NCBI RefSeq assembly: GCF_000787815.1
Contig: NZ_BBPO01000015.1
Coordinates: 11,763-71,173, forward strand
Length of the DNA stretch: 59,411 nucleotides
Reading direction: 5' to 3'
Source: Streptacidiphilus neutrinimicus
Lineage (GTDB): Bacteria > Actinomycetota > Actinomycetes > Streptomycetales > Streptomycetaceae
This document shows, one piece after another, positions 45,374 through 55,855 of this stretch (positions are counted from its first letter, which is position 1; each line of letters opens with the position of its first letter). The notes beneath the pieces are model-generated. The model searched no databases and was not told where the DNA came from. It saw only the letters and a program-made list of their open reading frames with translations. A program made the translations under genes and the position numbers.

Positions 45374-45376
45374 TCG

Positions 45377-46546
45377 CTACTTGTCGACGTCTCCGACGAC
45401 GAAGAACAGCGAGCCCAGGATCGCCACCATGTCCGGGACCAGCGTGCCGGGCAGGACCTCGCTGAGGACCTGGAGGTTGTTGAAGGACGCCGAGCGCAGC
45501 TTCAGGCGCCAGGGGGTCTTGTCGCCGCGGGAGACCAGGTAGTAGCCGTTGATGCCCAGCGGGTTCTCCGTCCAGGCGTAGGTCGCGCCCTCGGGGGCCT
45601 TGAGGACCTTGGGGAGGCGCTGGTTGACGGGCCCCTGCGGCAGCTCCGCGATGCGGTCCAGGCAGGCGTCGGCGAGGTCCAGGCTGTTGTGCAGCTGGTC
45701 GAGCAGGACCTCGAAGCGGGCCAGGCAGTCGCCGGTCTGGCGGACCGGCACCCGGAGGACGTCGGCCAGCTCCCCGTAGGCGAGGTACGGCTCGTCGCGG
45801 CGGAGGTCGAAGTCGACGCCGGAGCCGCGGGCGATCGGGCCGCTCACGCCGTAGGCGTGGACCAGCTCGGGGGAGAGCACACCGACCCCGGCCGTCCGCG
45901 CGCGGAAGATCTCGTTGCCGAGAACCAGGCGGTCGAAGACGTCCATCCGCGCCCGCACCGCGGCCACCGAGCCGCGCACGCGGCCGTACCAGCCGGCCGG
46001 GAGGTCCTCCTTGAGGCCGCCGACGCGGTTGAACATGTAGTGCATGCGGCCGCCGGAGGCCTCCTCCAGCACCGACTGGAGGCGCTCGCGCTCGTCGAAG
46101 GCGTGGAAGATCGGGGTGATCCCGCCCAGCTCCAGGGGGTAGGAGCCGAGGAACATCAGGTGGTTCAGCACCCGGTTCAGCTCGGCCAGCAGCGTCCGCG
46201 TCCAGGTGGCGCGGACGGGGACCTCCATGCCGAGCATGCGTTCGACGGCCAGCACCACGCCCAGCTCGTTGGCGAAGGCGGAGAGCCAGTCGTGCCGGTT
46301 GGCCAGCATGATGATCTGGCGGTAGTCGCGCGCCTCGAAGAGCTTCTCCGCGCCGCGGTGCATGTAGCCGATGATCGGCTCGGCCTCGCCGATGCGCTCG
46401 CCGTCGAGGCGCAGTCGCAGCCGGAGCACGCCGTGGGTGCTGGGGTGCTGCGGGCCGATGTTCAGCACCATGTCGCTGGTCCCCAGCTCCGTGCCGCTGC
46501 CCGCCAGGGCCGCGCCTGCGCCGATGCCGACTGTCGTCTCCGTCAT
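45377..46546 (-). CDS. nuoD: NADH-quinone oxidoreductase subunit D (orphan NuoD)
   Basis: A 389-aa homologue of complex I subunit NuoD/49-kDa (NDUFS2). The family signature [27 protein letters not shown] and SVARGSG-like [17 protein letters not shown] are present. No other nuo gene is nearby, so this is a second, detached copy, as in S. coelicolor near SCO3392. ATG at 46546 overlaps the methyltransferase stop (ATGA). It may act in the quinone-binding arm of an alternative complex I, or be a relic. Confidence 0.92.
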   Translation of the reverse strand: MTETTVGIGAGAALAGSGTELGTSDMVLNIGPQHPSTHGVLRLRLRLDGERIGEAEPIIGYMHRGAEKLFEARDYRQIIMLANRHDWLSAFANELGVVLAVERMLGMEVPVRATWTRTLLAELNRVLNHLMFLGSYPLELGGITPIFHAFDERERLQSVLEEASGGRMHYMFNRVGGLKEDLPAGWYGRVRGSVAAVRARMDVFDRLVLGNEIFRARTAGVGVLSPELVHAYGVSGPIARGSGVDFDLRRDEPYLAYGELADVLRVPVRQTGDCLARFEVLLDQLHNSLDLADACLDRIAELPQGPVNQRLPKVLKAPEGATYAWTENPLGINGYYLVSRGDKTPWRLKLRSASFNNLQVLSEVLPGTLVPDMVAILGSLFFVVGDVDK

Positions 46547-47601
46547 GACACCAGAGTCTGCCATCCCCCGAGGGGCCCGGCGTCGTCGCTGTCCGCGGCC
46601 TGGATGTCCACCGTCTGCGCGCCCCAGAGGAAGGAGCCGAGGCCCCCGGTCGCGGTCAGCTCGGCGGCCTCCCCGGCGGAGGCCAGCGCCCGGACATACC
46701 CGGCTGGGTCGCTCGACGCAAGTGCGAGCGGGGGCCGCGCGCCGTTCACGCCCAGCGCGTGCAGCGCGGCGCGCTGCGTCGTCCACAGGCTGTGGGTGAC
46801 GCGCGGGTTCGCGCGCGTCGCCGCGTCGAGGCAGGCGTCGAGCGCGACATGGGCGGTCAGGTCACAGGAGCCGTCCGGGGCGGGTTCGACCTGGCGGCCG
46901 ACCCGGTAGCCGGTCAGCGTGCCGAAGGGGGGCCGGTCCGCGCGGGTGTGCGCGTAGTCGACGGCGACCGCGAGGCCGCGCCCGACGGCCCCGACCGCCT
47001 CCGCCCAGGCCCGGTCCCGCTCCCGCCCGAGCTCCGCGCGCTCGGCCGGCTCGGTCAGTGCGCCGGGGAACCACTCCCGCAGCCAGGCGGCGTCCGGCGC
47101 GTCCAGCGGCTCGCCCAGCCGCTCCGCTCCCGTCGCCGGATCGACCAGCACGTACCGCGGGACGCCGTCGTCGTCGGTCTCGGCGATCTCGCAGGGGACG
47201 TTGTCCAGCCACTCGTTGGCGAAGAGCAGCCCCGCAGGGACGGCCTCGATCCGGTCCGTCCAGGCGATCCAGGCGGGCAGCCCCTCCGGGCGCGCGGCCC
47301 GTTCCACGGCGACCAGCCGCAGCCGGTCCGCCAGGGCGGGGTCGACCGCGCGGGCCTGCGCGCCGAGCGCGAGCAGCAACTCGCCGCGCCCCGCGCCGAC
47401 GTCGCAGACGGTCAACTGCTCCGGACGGTCCAGCGCCTCGTCCACCCACCGGGTCAACCGCAGCACCGCCCCGGCGAAGAGCGGCGAGGCGTGCACGGAG
47501 GTGCGGAAGTGCGTGGCGGGCCCGGAGTCTTCGCGCACGAAGAACCCCTGCGGGCCGTACAGGGCCCGCTCCATGGCCGCGCGCCAGGGCAGATGGTTCA
47601 T
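46543..47601 (-). CDS. MidA/NDUFAF7-family SAM-dependent methyltransferase
   Basis: A 352-aa class I methyltransferase of the COG1565/MidA type. It has [19 protein letters not shown] near the start, the SAM-binding [16 protein letters not shown] (~residues 65-80), and [15 protein letters not shown]. Mitochondrial NDUFAF7 dimethylates an Arg of NDUFS2, the NuoD homologue, during complex I assembly. The gene here is coupled to nuoD by ATGA, which suggests the bacterial pair does the same. GGAG before the ATG at 47601 and the conserved N-terminus set the start; a longer frame to 47712 is unlikely. Confidence 0.9.
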   Translation of the reverse strand: MNHLPWRAAMERALYGPQGFFVREDSGPATHFRTSVHASPLFAGAVLRLTRWVDEALDRPEQLTVCDVGAGRGELLLALGAQARAVDPALADRLRLVAVERAARPEGLPAWIAWTDRIEAVPAGLLFANEWLDNVPCEIAETDDDGVPRYVLVDPATGAERLGEPLDAPDAAWLREWFPGALTEPAERAELGRERDRAWAEAVGAVGRGLAVAVDYAHTRADRPPFGTLTGYRVGRQVEPAPDGSCDLTAHVALDACLDAATRANPRVTHSLWTTQRAALHALGVNGARPPLALASSDPAGYVRALASAGEAAELTATGGLGSFLWGAQTVDIQAADSDDAGPLGGWQTLVS

Positions 47602-47758
47602 GCGCTCCAGCCTCCCAGCGGGGCCGGCCCCCGCTCCAGTCGGGGCCGTGATCGCCGCAAGAACGATTGCCGCCGGCAACCAACTCCGACTTCCGGAGGA
47701 TGCCCGAGTCACCCCGGCGACGGAGGGCGGGGCTTTGCGCGCTGCCTAACCTGGAAGC

Positions 47759-48934
47759 GTGCAATTCCTCTACAGCTGGTTCCGCAGCCACCCGATGGTG
47801 TCCGACACCTTGTGGGCCGTGCTGCTGTTCCTGCTGTCGATGCCCGAGGCGATCTCCCAGGGCAGCCTGGGGCAGGTGCTGCTCGCGCTCGCGCTCTGCA
47901 CCCTCGTGGCGATCCGGCGGCGGCACCCGAACTTCGCGCTGTGGGCGGCGGCCGCCGTTGCCTTCGTCCAGCTCGCCTACGGCCACAACATCCACGCCTC
48001 CGACCTGGCGCTGCTCGTCATCGGCTACGGCGCCGCCGCCTTCGGCAAGCCGTGGACCGCGCGGGCCGCGCTCGCGCTCGGCTTCGTCTCCGGGCCGCTG
48101 GCGTTCATCGCGTTCGGCGACACCTCGCTGAACCGGCCCCAGGACGTCGTCTTCTCGCTGGTCGCCTCCACGCCGTTCGTGCTGGCCTGGCTGCTCGGCC
48201 GGTTCACCAGCATCCGCCGTGCCTACTACCTGGAGCTGGAGGACCGCGCCGCCCGGCTGGAGCGCGAGCGCGACGCCCAGTCCAAGGTCGCGGTCGCGGC
48301 CGAGCGCGCCCGCATCGCCCGCGAGCTGCACGACGTCGTGGCCCACAACGTCTCGGTGATGATCGTCCAGGCCGACGGCGCCTCCTACGTCATGGACGCC
48401 TCCCCGGAGCAGGCCAAGGAGGCGCTCGGCACCATCGCCGCCACCGGCCGCCAGGCGCTGGCCGAGATGCGCCGCCTGCTCGGCCTGCTGCGCAGCGAGG
48501 AGTCCACCGGGGAGTACGTGCCCCAGCCCGGCGTCGAGCAGCTGCCCGACCTGCTGGAGCAGGTCCGCAGCGCGGGCCTGCCAGTGGCCTTCACCGTCGA
48601 GGGGGAGCCCCGCCCGCTGCCGCGCGGCGTGGAGCTGACGGCCTATCGCATCGTCCAGGAGGCGCTCACCAACGCTCGCAAGCACGGCGGCCCGGCGGCC
48701 AGCGCCACCGTGCGGATCCGCTTCCAGGACAGCGACCTCGCCATGCTCATCGAGGACGACGGCCGCGGCGCCAGCGCCGAGCTCGTCCACGCCGGCGGCG
48801 AGGACGGCTTCGGGCATGGTCTGATCGGGATGCGCGAGCGCGTCGGCATGGTCGGCGGCAGCCTGGACGCAGGCCCGCGCGCCGGCGGCGGCTTCCGCAT
48901 CGAGGCCGTGCTGCCGCTCGGCTCCGCCCGCTGA
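47759..48934 (+). CDS. Sensor histidine kinase (HisKA_3 type)
   Basis: A 391-aa NarL-type kinase. About five membrane segments (~15-160) are followed by a coiled linker and the dimerisation motif RARIARELHDVVAHNVSVM, then HATPase motifs (VQEALTNARKHGG, DDGRGAS, GHGLIGMRERV). The GTG at 47759 has no Shine-Dalgarno but TAACCT lies 6 nt upstream, consistent with a leaderless mRNA. The partner regulator follows at 42 nt. Confidence 0.9.
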   Translation: MQFLYSWFRSHPMVSDTLWAVLLFLLSMPEAISQGSLGQVLLALALCTLVAIRRRHPNFALWAAAAVAFVQLAYGHNIHASDLALLVIGYGAAAFGKPWTARAALALGFVSGPLAFIAFGDTSLNRPQDVVFSLVASTPFVLAWLLGRFTSIRRAYYLELEDRAARLERERDAQSKVAVAAERARIARELHDVVAHNVSVMIVQADGASYVMDASPEQAKEALGTIAATGRQALAEMRRLLGLLRSEESTGEYVPQPGVEQLPDLLEQVRSAGLPVAFTVEGEPRPLPRGVELTAYRIVQEALTNARKHGGPAASATVRIRFQDSDLAMLIEDDGRGASAELVHAGGEDGFGHGLIGMRERVGMVGGSLDAGPRAGGGFRIEAVLPLGSAR

Positions 48935-48976
48935 CGCATCGCCCAGAACACCGCCCAGAACGAGAGGGAGAGCCGC

Positions 48977-49654
48977 GTGACCGTCCGGATCATGCTCGTC
49001 GACGACCAGGAGCTGCTGCGCACCGGCTTCCGCATGGTGCTGCAGTCCCAGCCCGACATCGAGATCGTCGCCGAGGCCGGCGACGGCGCCCAGGCGCTGG
49101 AGGTCCTCTCCGCCGTCGAGGTCGACGTGGTCCTCATGGACGTCCGGATGCCCCGCCTCGACGGCGTCGAGGCCACCCGCCGCATCTGCGACCCGGCGAC
49201 CGACCTCGCCTCGCGGCCGAAGGTGCTCATCCTGACCACCTTCGACCTGGACGAGTACGCCTTCTCCGCGCTGAAGGCGGGTGCGAGCGGCTTCCTGCTC
49301 AAGGACGTCCCGCCGGTCGAGCTGGTCGCCGCGATCCGCGCGGTCGACAGCGGCGAGGCCGTCGTCGCGCCGACGACGACCCGCCGCATGATCGACCGCT
49401 TCACCACCGTGCTGCCCGCCGCGGCCGAGCCCAAGCTGACCCCGGAGCTGGAGCGGCTGACCGAACGCGAGCGCGAGGTGCTGCTGCTGGTCGCGCAGGG
49501 TCTGTCCAACGGCGAGATCGCCGAGCGCCTCGGCCTGTCCGAGGCCACGGTCAAGACGCACGTCGGCCGCATCCTCACCAAGCTGGACCTGCGCGACCGC
49601 GTCCAGGCCGTGGTCCTCGCCTACGAGACCGGCCTGGTCCGCGCCGCGCGCTGA
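48977..49654 (+). CDS. NarL/LuxR-family response regulator
   Basis: A 225-aa regulator with receiver residues D9/D10 and phospho-acceptor D55 (LMDVRMPRLDG), Lys in GFLLKDVPP, and C-terminal LuxR HTH (LTEREREVLLLVAQGLSNGEIA ... ATVKTHVGRILTKL). AGAGGGAGAGCC precedes the GTG. It forms a two-component system with the upstream kinase; conserved near nuoD2 in streptomycetes (the SCO3389/3390 region). Target unknown. Confidence 0.92.
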   Translation: MTVRIMLVDDQELLRTGFRMVLQSQPDIEIVAEAGDGAQALEVLSAVEVDVVLMDVRMPRLDGVEATRRICDPATDLASRPKVLILTTFDLDEYAFSALKAGASGFLLKDVPPVELVAAIRAVDSGEAVVAPTTTRRMIDRFTTVLPAAAEPKLTPELERLTEREREVLLLVAQGLSNGEIAERLGLSEATVKTHVGRILTKLDLRDRVQAVVLAYETGLVRAAR

Positions 49655-49664
49655 GCCCCGGCTC

Positions 49665-49693
49665 GGCCGGGTCCGCCCTGGTTTGACCCGGCC
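49665..49693. terminator. Hairpin between the response regulator and the PLP enzyme gene
   Basis: GGCCGGGTC (49665-49673) and GACCCGGCC (49685-49693) form a perfect 9-bp stem between convergent genes, extended imperfectly on both sides. Confidence 0.6.
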
Positions 49694-49697
49694 CGGG

Positions 49698-50852
49698 CTA
49701 GCGGAGCATCTTCAGGAACTGCCCGAGCGCGTCCTCGATCTCCTGCGGGGTCCACTCCAGCGCCGGACCGGCGACGGTGATCTCGGTGAAGGACACGCCC
49801 GGCACCGCCGTCGCCCGCCAGCCGCGGAACAACGCCTGCCCGGTCTCCTCGGCCTGACGCAGCGTCGTCTCGTTCAGCGCGTCGACGGCGTAGGGGAGCA
49901 GGTACTGGAACTGGTGCGTCTGCGGCACGCCGGGGTTGACCCGGCTGCCCGGCACCGCGGCCAGCGCCTTCGCCACGACCTTGGCGTGCGCGACGTAGGC
50001 GGGCAGGCGGGGCAGCTCCCGGTCCAGCCCGACCAGGGCGGAGAGCACGGCCGGCCACTGCTGGTACAACTGGCCGCCGTAGCGATGCCGCCACGCCCTC
50101 GCCTGCGCGACGAACTCCTCCGGCCCGGCGAGCGCGGCGCCGCTGACACCGCCGAGGGTCTTGTAGAAGGAGACGTAGACGGAGTCCGCCAGCTCCGCGA
50201 TCTCCGCCAGCGTGTGCCCGAAGTGAGGCGTCGTCTCCCACAGCCGCGCGCCGTCGAAGTGCACGACGGCGTCGCGCTCGCGGGCCGCGTCGACGGTGGC
50301 CGTCAGCTCCTCCCAGCTCGGCAGCACGAAGCCGGCGTCGCGCAGCGGCAGCTCCAGCATCAGGGTGCCGAAGGGCTCGTCGCAGTCGGCCACCTCCTCC
50401 GCGTTCGGCAGCCGCGGCTCACGCGTCGGCCAGACGCTGCGCAGGCCCGTCAGCTGGGCGTAGGCGTGGCGCTCGTGCAGCTCCGGGTGCGCGAGCGGGT
50501 GCATCGCGACGAGCTGGTTCCCGGTCCGCTCGGCCCAGCAGCGCAGCGCGACTTGCTGCGCCATCGTCCCGGTCGGGAAGTACGCCGCCGCCTCCATGCC
50601 CAGCAGCTCGGCGACGCGGTCCTCCAGCGCGGCGACGATGCCGTCGCCGTAGAGGTCCGTCCGCCCGTCGAGGTCGTACGCGGCCCGGCCCGCGTCCCCG
50701 GACAGCTCCGCGAGCCACTCGCCCGGGGTGAGCGGGCGCACGCCGGACAGCAGCCGCTCCGCCCCGTGCGCCGCCGCGAAGCGGCGCTCGGCGCCGTCCA
50801 CGGGGGGCGCGGCCGACGGGGGCACGGACGCGGTGGAGTGTTCGTTTGCCAT
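49698..50852 (-). CDS. Threonine aldolase-family PLP enzyme
   Basis: A 384-aa fold-type I PLP enzyme of the beta-eliminating lyase/threonine aldolase family. The Schiff-base Lys is in VSFYKTLGG; AAYFPTGTMAQQVALR and VVHFDGARLWE are hallmarks of low-specificity L-threonine aldolases (LtaE). It would cleave threonine to glycine and acetaldehyde. An N-terminal segment of ~60 residues before the catalytic core is longer than usual. ATG at 50852 follows GGGAGG. Divergent from the acyltransferase gene. Confidence 0.87.
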   Translation of the reverse strand: MANEHSTASVPPSAAPPVDGAERRFAAAHGAERLLSGVRPLTPGEWLAELSGDAGRAAYDLDGRTDLYGDGIVAALEDRVAELLGMEAAAYFPTGTMAQQVALRCWAERTGNQLVAMHPLAHPELHERHAYAQLTGLRSVWPTREPRLPNAEEVADCDEPFGTLMLELPLRDAGFVLPSWEELTATVDAARERDAVVHFDGARLWETTPHFGHTLAEIAELADSVYVSFYKTLGGVSGAALAGPEEFVAQARAWRHRYGGQLYQQWPAVLSALVGLDRELPRLPAYVAHAKVVAKALAAVPGSRVNPGVPQTHQFQYLLPYAVDALNETTLRQAEETGQALFRGWRATAVPGVSFTEITVAGPALEWTPQEIEDALGQFLKMLR

Positions 50853-50989
50853 GACGTCAGCCTCCCAGACCCGAGCCCGTACGTCGCCGGACGTGCGCTC
50901 CCCGACCGGGCGACATGACGTAGCATCCGCAACGCCCGTCACTCTCCCCTCGTCTCGTCCACGGCTTGATCTGTTCAGGAGCAGTCACC

Positions 50990-51661
50990 TTGTCCCAAGC
51001 CCTCGCCCAGCTGGTGCTGTCCCCGATGACGCGGGCGGTCTACCGCCCGGTCGTGATCGGCCGCGAGAACATCCCGAGGACCGGGCCCGTCATCATCGCC
51101 AGCAACCACCTCGCCGCGATCGACAGCGCGGTCATCCCGCTGGTCGCGCCGCGCCCCGTGGCGTTCCTGGCGAAGGCCGAGTACTTCACCGGCACGGGCG
51201 TGAAGGGCAGGGCCAACAAGGTCTTCTTCTCCTCCATGGGCTCCATCCCGGTCGAACGCGGCACCCACCGCGCGGCGCAGGCCGCGCTGGACGCGGGCCT
51301 CGCGGTGCTCCAGGAGGGCGGCGCGTTCGGCATCTACCCGGAGGGCACGCGCTCGCGCGACGGCCGGTTGTACAAGGGCCGCACGGGCGTCGCCTGGCTC
51401 GCGCTGGCCTCCGGCGCGCCGGTCGTCCCGGTCGCCCTGACGGGCACGGAGCGGATCCAGCCGGTCGGCAAGCTGATGCCGCGGCTGCGGCGGATCACCG
51501 TGCAGTTCGGCAAGCCGCTGGACTTCTCCGACCGCATCGGGATCACCCCGGTCGGCCCGGTCCGCCGCGCGATCACGGACGAGATCATGGAGGCGATCCA
51601 CGCCATGTCGGCGCAGCCCCTCGCCGGGGTCTACAACGAGCACCAGAAGGCGGACGAGTAG
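50990..51661 (+). CDS. 1-acyl-sn-glycerol-3-phosphate acyltransferase (PlsC-like)
   Basis: A 223-aa membrane-associated acyltransferase with the NHxxxD catalytic motif (NHLAAID) and the FPEGTR-type motif (IYPEGTRS). It makes phosphatidic acid or a related acylated product. The TTG at 50990 is chosen for AGGAG 8 nt upstream; another TTG at 50966 opens the frame. The dispersed repeat copy B follows the stop codon directly. Confidence 0.9.
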   Translation: MSQALAQLVLSPMTRAVYRPVVIGRENIPRTGPVIIASNHLAAIDSAVIPLVAPRPVAFLAKAEYFTGTGVKGRANKVFFSSMGSIPVERGTHRAAQAALDAGLAVLQEGGAFGIYPEGTRSRDGRLYKGRTGVAWLALASGAPVVPVALTGTERIQPVGKLMPRLRRITVQFGKPLDFSDRIGITPVGPVRRAITDEIMEAIHAMSAQPLAGVYNEHQKADE

Positions 51662-51666
51662 GCCCC

Positions 51667-51806
51667 TCGGGGGCGCGCGGCAGTGGCGACAAGCCACGCA
51701 CCCGGGTAGAGCCCGAACGCGCCGGGTCCATCCGCACGTCGGTGGATGCTCGCGCCCACGCGGCGGAGCCGGCGGAGCCGCAGATCAGCAGAGCCCCGCG
51801 CGCCCG
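51667..51806 (+). repeat. GC-rich dispersed intergenic repeat, copy B
   Basis: It shares with copies A (11860-12072) and C (55856-55972) the ordered blocks GCGACAAGCCAC, GCCCGAACGCGC, GTCCATCCGC, GCTCGCGCCCACGCGGCGGAGCC and CAGAGCCCCGCGCG. CGGCGGAGC is duplicated here (GGCGGAGCCGGCGGAGCCGC). It starts six bases after the stop codon of the acyltransferase gene. Confidence 0.75.
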
Positions 51807-51900
51807 ACAGTGGCTGGCGCCACAGCACCTGCGCCCGTGCGGGCCGTAAACTGGCCGGGAACGTCTGGTACCCGCTGAGGACTGGAACGGAAACCGCACC

Positions 51901-52836
51901 ATGGACGACCTCGGGCTGCCCGCCTTCGGCGATCCCGACCCCACCGCGCCCGACAACCGGCCCGGGCGACTCGCCGTAGGCGTCGTCGGCACCGGGCGCG
52001 TCGGCCCGGCCCTGGGCGCGGCGCTGCAGTACGCCGGCCACAAGGTCGTCGCCGCCTCCGGCGTCTCCCTCGCGTCCCAGCGCCGGGCGAGCACGCTGCT
52101 GCCGGGGGTGCGACTGGTCACCCCGCCGCAGGTGATGGCCGCCGCCGACCTCGTGCTGCTGACCGTCCCGGACGACGCGCTCGAGGACCTCGTCGCCGGC
52201 CTCGCCGCGACCGGCGCGGTCCGCCCCGGCCAGATCCTCGTGCACACCTCCGGTGCCAAGGGCGTCTCCGTGCTGGAGCCGGCCACCAGGGCCGGCGCGC
52301 TGCCGCTCGCCCTGCACCCGGCGATGACCTTCACCGGCACCGCCGTCGACGTCGCCCGGCTCGCGGGCTGCCCCTTCGGGGTGACCGCTCCCGAGGAGCT
52401 GCGCCCGGTCGCGGAGGCGCTGGTCGTGGAGATGGGCGGCGAGCCCGAGTGGATCCCCGAGGAGCGCCGCCCGCTCTACCACACGGCTCTCGCCCACGGC
52501 TCGAACCACCTGGTCACCCTGGTCGCGCAGGCGATGGAGCTGCTGGCACTGGCCGGTGTCGCCGAGCCCGGCCGGATGCTGGGCCCGCTGCTGGGCGCGG
52601 CGCTCGACAACACGCTGCGGGCGGGGGACCTCGCTTTGACCGGGCCGGTCGCCCGGGGCGACGCGGGCACCGTCCGCACCCACATCGAGCAGCTGCGCGG
52701 CACCACGCCGCAGTTGCTGGAGGCCTACCGGGCCATGGCCCGGGCCACCGCCGACCGGGCGCTGGCGGGCGGAACGCTGAAGCCCGAGGCCGCCGAGGCC
52801 CTGCTGGACGCCCTCGCCGAGGAGAACAACCGATGA
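51901..52836 (+). CDS. Rossmann-fold DUF2520 oxidoreductase, possibly PanG-like ketopantoate reductase
   Basis: A 311-aa protein with an N-terminal NAD(P)-binding motif [13 protein letters not shown] (~residues 25-40) and a C-terminal DUF2520 helical domain containing [12 protein letters not shown]. Two-domain Rossmann/DUF2520 proteins include PanG, an alternative ketopantoate reductase, and this one overlaps panC by ATGA, which supports a role in pantothenate synthesis. No panE is present in the window. The function is still inferred from family and position. A TAAACT -10-like sequence lies at about 51847. Confidence 0.85.
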   Translation: MDDLGLPAFGDPDPTAPDNRPGRLAVGVVGTGRVGPALGAALQYAGHKVVAASGVSLASQRRASTLLPGVRLVTPPQVMAAADLVLLTVPDDALEDLVAGLAATGAVRPGQILVHTSGAKGVSVLEPATRAGALPLALHPAMTFTGTAVDVARLAGCPFGVTAPEELRPVAEALVVEMGGEPEWIPEERRPLYHTALAHGSNHLVTLVAQAMELLALAGVAEPGRMLGPLLGAALDNTLRAGDLALTGPVARGDAGTVRTHIEQLRGTTPQLLEAYRAMARATADRALAGGTLKPEAAEALLDALAEENNR

Positions 52837-53690
52837 CCGTCCTGGTGCACACCAAGCGCGAGCTCGAAGCCCAGCGCGGCTGCGCGACAGGCCCGCACGC
52901 CGTCGTGATGACGATGGGCGCGCTGCACGAGGGCCACGCGGCCCTGGTCCGCGCCGCGCGCGAGCGCGCCGGGGCCGAGGGCACGGTCGTCGTCACCGTC
53001 TTCGTCAACCCGCTCCAGTTCGGCGCGGGCGAGGACCTGGACCGCTACCCGCGCACCCTCGACGCCGACCTGATGCTGGCCAGCGAGGCGGGCGCCGACG
53101 TGGTCTTCGCCCCGGGCGTCGACGAGGTCTACCCCGGCGGGGAGCCGCAGGTGCGGCTGTCCGCCGGGCCGATGGGCCGCGGCTACGAGGGCGCCTCGCG
53201 TCCCGGCCACTTCGACGGGATGCTGACCGTCGTCGCCAAGCTGCTCCACCTCACCGCGCCGGACGTGGCCTTCTTCGGCGAGAAGGACGGCCAGCAGTTG
53301 GCGCTGATCCGGCGCATGGTCGCCGACCTGAACTTCCCGGTGGAGATCGCGGGCGTGCCGACCGTCCGCGAGGCGGACGGGCTGGCGCTGTCCAGCCGCA
53401 ACCGCTTCCTCTCCGTCGAGGAGCGGGAGCGCGCGCTCGCGCTCTCCCGCGCGCTGTTCGCCGGGCGGGACGCCCGCGCGGCCGGCGCGGCCCCGTCGGC
53501 GGTGAAGAAGGCGGCCTCAGGCGTTCTCGAGGGGGTGGGAAGCACCATCGCTCTCGACTACCTCGGCCTGATCGACCCGTCCGACTTCACCGAGATCGAC
53601 CGGGAGGACTTCACCGGCGAGGCGGTTCTGGCCGTCGCCGCCAGGGTGGGGGCCACCCGCCTCATCGACAACGTCCGCTTCCGGTTCTGA
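52833..53690 (+). CDS. panC: Pantothenate synthetase
   Basis: A 285-aa enzyme joining pantoate and beta-alanine. It has HEGH in [21 protein letters not shown], the [10 protein letters not shown] region and LSSRNRFL. It is coupled to the DUF2520 gene by ATGA, and panD, which makes beta-alanine, follows at 54 nt. Length is typical. Confidence 0.97.
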   Translation: MTVLVHTKRELEAQRGCATGPHAVVMTMGALHEGHAALVRAARERAGAEGTVVVTVFVNPLQFGAGEDLDRYPRTLDADLMLASEAGADVVFAPGVDEVYPGGEPQVRLSAGPMGRGYEGASRPGHFDGMLTVVAKLLHLTAPDVAFFGEKDGQQLALIRRMVADLNFPVEIAGVPTVREADGLALSSRNRFLSVEERERALALSRALFAGRDARAAGAAPSAVKKAASGVLEGVGSTIALDYLGLIDPSDFTEIDREDFTGEAVLAVAARVGATRLIDNVRFRF

Positions 53691-53744
53691 CGCCCGCCGT
53701 CCGAGCCCCGGCATGTACTTCCCCACAGGAGACGTGACCACGCC

Positions 53745-54191
53745 ATGATCCGCACGATGCTCAAGTCCAAGATCCACCGCGCCACCGTCACCCAGGCCGA
53801 CCTGCACTACGTCGGCTCGGTCACCGTGGACGAGGACCTGCTCGACGCCGCCGACCTGCTCCCCGGCGAGCTGGTCCACATCGTCGACATCGACAACGGC
53901 GCGCGCCTGGAGACCTACACCATCGCCGGGGAGCGCGGCACCGGCGTGATCGGCGTCAACGGTGCGGCGGCTCGTCTGGTCCACCCCGGTGACCTGGTCA
54001 TCCTCATCGCATACGGTCAGATGGAGGACACCGAGGCCCGCGCGTACGAGCCGCGTATCGTCTTCGTCGACCGCGAGAACCGGATCACCCACACCGGCGC
54101 GGACGCCGCCGCTGCCCCAGAGGGCAGCGGCCTGACGCGGGGCGACGCGATCGTCGCGGCACCCGCCTTCGCTGTACGGAGTCACGAATGA
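53745..54191 (+). CDS. panD: Aspartate 1-decarboxylase
   Basis: A 148-aa pyruvoyl enzyme that makes beta-alanine from aspartate. The self-cleavage site is [10 protein letters not shown] (Gly-Ser at about residues 24-25) and the catalytic Lys and Tyr ([18 protein letters not shown]) are present. GACAGGAGACGTGACC precedes the ATG. Its stop overlaps the nadB start (ATGA). Confidence 0.97.
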   Translation: MIRTMLKSKIHRATVTQADLHYVGSVTVDEDLLDAADLLPGELVHIVDIDNGARLETYTIAGERGTGVIGVNGAAARLVHPGDLVILIAYGQMEDTEARAYEPRIVFVDRENRITHTGADAAAAPEGSGLTRGDAIVAAPAFAVRSHE

Positions 54192-55849
54192 GCAGCACCG
54201 CCTCAGCGCCAAGCCCCTCAGTGCGCAGACTCGCCGCCCCCGCGCCGGGCTGGACGAAGACGACCGACGTGGTCGTCGTCGGCTCCGGCGTCGCGGGGCT
54301 CACCACGGCCCTGCGGGTGCGCGAGGCCGGCCTGCGCGTGCTGGTCGTCACCAAAGCGATGCTCGACGACGGCTCGACCCGCTGGGCGCAGGGCGGTATC
54401 GCCGCCGCGCTCGGCGAGGGCGACACTCCTGAGCAGCACCTGTCGGACACCCTCGTCGCGGGCGCGGGCCTGTGCGACGAGGAGGCGGTGCGCATGCTGG
54501 TCACCGAGGGCCCCGGCGCGGTCCGCCGCCTCATCGCCACCGGCGCGACCTTCGACCGCGACGACGAGGGCGAGATCCTGCTCACCCGCGAGGGCGGCCA
54601 CCACCGACGCCGCATCGCGCACGCGGGCGGCGACGCGACGGGCGCGGAGATATCGCGCGCCCTGGTCGAGGCCGTCCGCACCGACGACGACCTCGAACTG
54701 ATCGAGCACGCCCTGGTGCTGGACCTGCTGACGGACGCGAAGGGCCGCACGGCCGGCCTGACCCTGCACGTCATGGGCGAGGGCCAGCGCGACGGCGTCG
54801 GCGCGGTGCACGCGCGGGCCGTCGTCCTCGCGACGGGCGGTCTCGGCCAGGTCTTCTCCGCCACCACCAACCCGGCCGTCTCGACCGGCGACGGCGTGGC
54901 CCTGGCGCTGCGCGCCGGGGCGGAGGTCGCGGACCTGGAGTTCGTGCAGTTCCACCCGACGGTGCTGTGGCTCGGCCCGGACGCGGAGGGCCAGCAGCCG
55001 CTGATCTCCGAGGCGGTCCGCGGCGAGGGCGCGCATTTGGTCGACGCCGACGGCGTCCGGTTCATGGTCGGACAGCACGAGCTCGCGGAGCTCGCCCCGC
55101 GCGACATCGTGGCCAAGGGCATCATGCGGCGCATGCAGGAGACCGGCGCGGAGCACATGTACCTCGACGGCCGCCGCTTCGGCGCGGCGATGTGGGAGGA
55201 GCGCTTCCCCACCATCCTCGCCTCCTGCCGCTCCCACGGCATCGACCCGGTCACCGAGCTGATCCCGGTCGCCCCTGCCGCGCACTACGCCTCGGGCGGC
55301 GTGCGGACCGACCTGCGCGGCCACACCTCCGTCTCGGGCCTGTACGCCTGCGGCGAGGCCGCGTGCACCGGCGTCCACGGCGCGAACCGGCTGGCGTCCA
55401 ACTCGCTGCTGGAGGGCCTGGTCTTCGCGGAGCGGATCGCGGCGGACATCATCGAGCGCGACCGCCTCGGCAAGCTGGCGCCGCGTCACGAGGACACGAC
55501 GCGCCCGGTCGAGGTTGTCCCGCTGCTCGCCGCCGAGGCGCGCGCGGAGATCCAGCGGGTCATGACGCGGGGCGTCGGCGTGCTGCGCTCGGCGGACAGC
55601 ATGGCCGCGGCGGTCGAGGGCTTGGCCGCTCTCGCGGAGCCGGAGCCCGACAAGTCCGAGTTCCCGCAGGTGGAGACCTGGGAGGCGACCAACCTCCACC
55701 TCGTCGCCTCCGCGCTGACGGCGGCGGCGCTGCTCCGGGAGGAGACGCGCGGCTGCCACTGGCGCGAGGACGCGCCGGATCGCGACGACGAGAACTGGCA
55801 GAAGCACCTGATCACCACCCTGGACGAAGGACGTCTGCAGGTCGGATGA
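54188..55849 (+). CDS. nadB: L-aspartate oxidase
   Basis: A 553-aa FAD enzyme converting aspartate to iminoaspartate, the first step of NAD synthesis. The dinucleotide motif [15 protein letters not shown] is near residue 30; [19 protein letters not shown] and the C-terminal helical domain are intact. It is coupled to panD by ATGA. No nadA lies beside it here; nadC follows after the dispersed repeat copy C. Confidence 0.96.
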   Translation: MSSTASAPSPSVRRLAAPAPGWTKTTDVVVVGSGVAGLTTALRVREAGLRVLVVTKAMLDDGSTRWAQGGIAAALGEGDTPEQHLSDTLVAGAGLCDEEAVRMLVTEGPGAVRRLIATGATFDRDDEGEILLTREGGHHRRRIAHAGGDATGAEISRALVEAVRTDDDLELIEHALVLDLLTDAKGRTAGLTLHVMGEGQRDGVGAVHARAVVLATGGLGQVFSATTNPAVSTGDGVALALRAGAEVADLEFVQFHPTVLWLGPDAEGQQPLISEAVRGEGAHLVDADGVRFMVGQHELAELAPRDIVAKGIMRRMQETGAEHMYLDGRRFGAAMWEERFPTILASCRSHGIDPVTELIPVAPAAHYASGGVRTDLRGHTSVSGLYACGEAACTGVHGANRLASNSLLEGLVFAERIAADIIERDRLGKLAPRHEDTTRPVEVVPLLAAEARAEIQRVMTRGVGVLRSADSMAAAVEGLAALAEPEPDKSEFPQVETWEATNLHLVASALTAAALLREETRGCHWREDAPDRDDENWQKHLITTLDEGRLQVG

Positions 55850-55855
55850 ACCGTC

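Noticed and set aside
46759-49686. 975-codon plus-strand frame crossing the methyltransferase and kinase genes
   Set aside because: Runs antisense to a real gene and out of frame with the others; product is low-complexity Arg/Ala/Pro.
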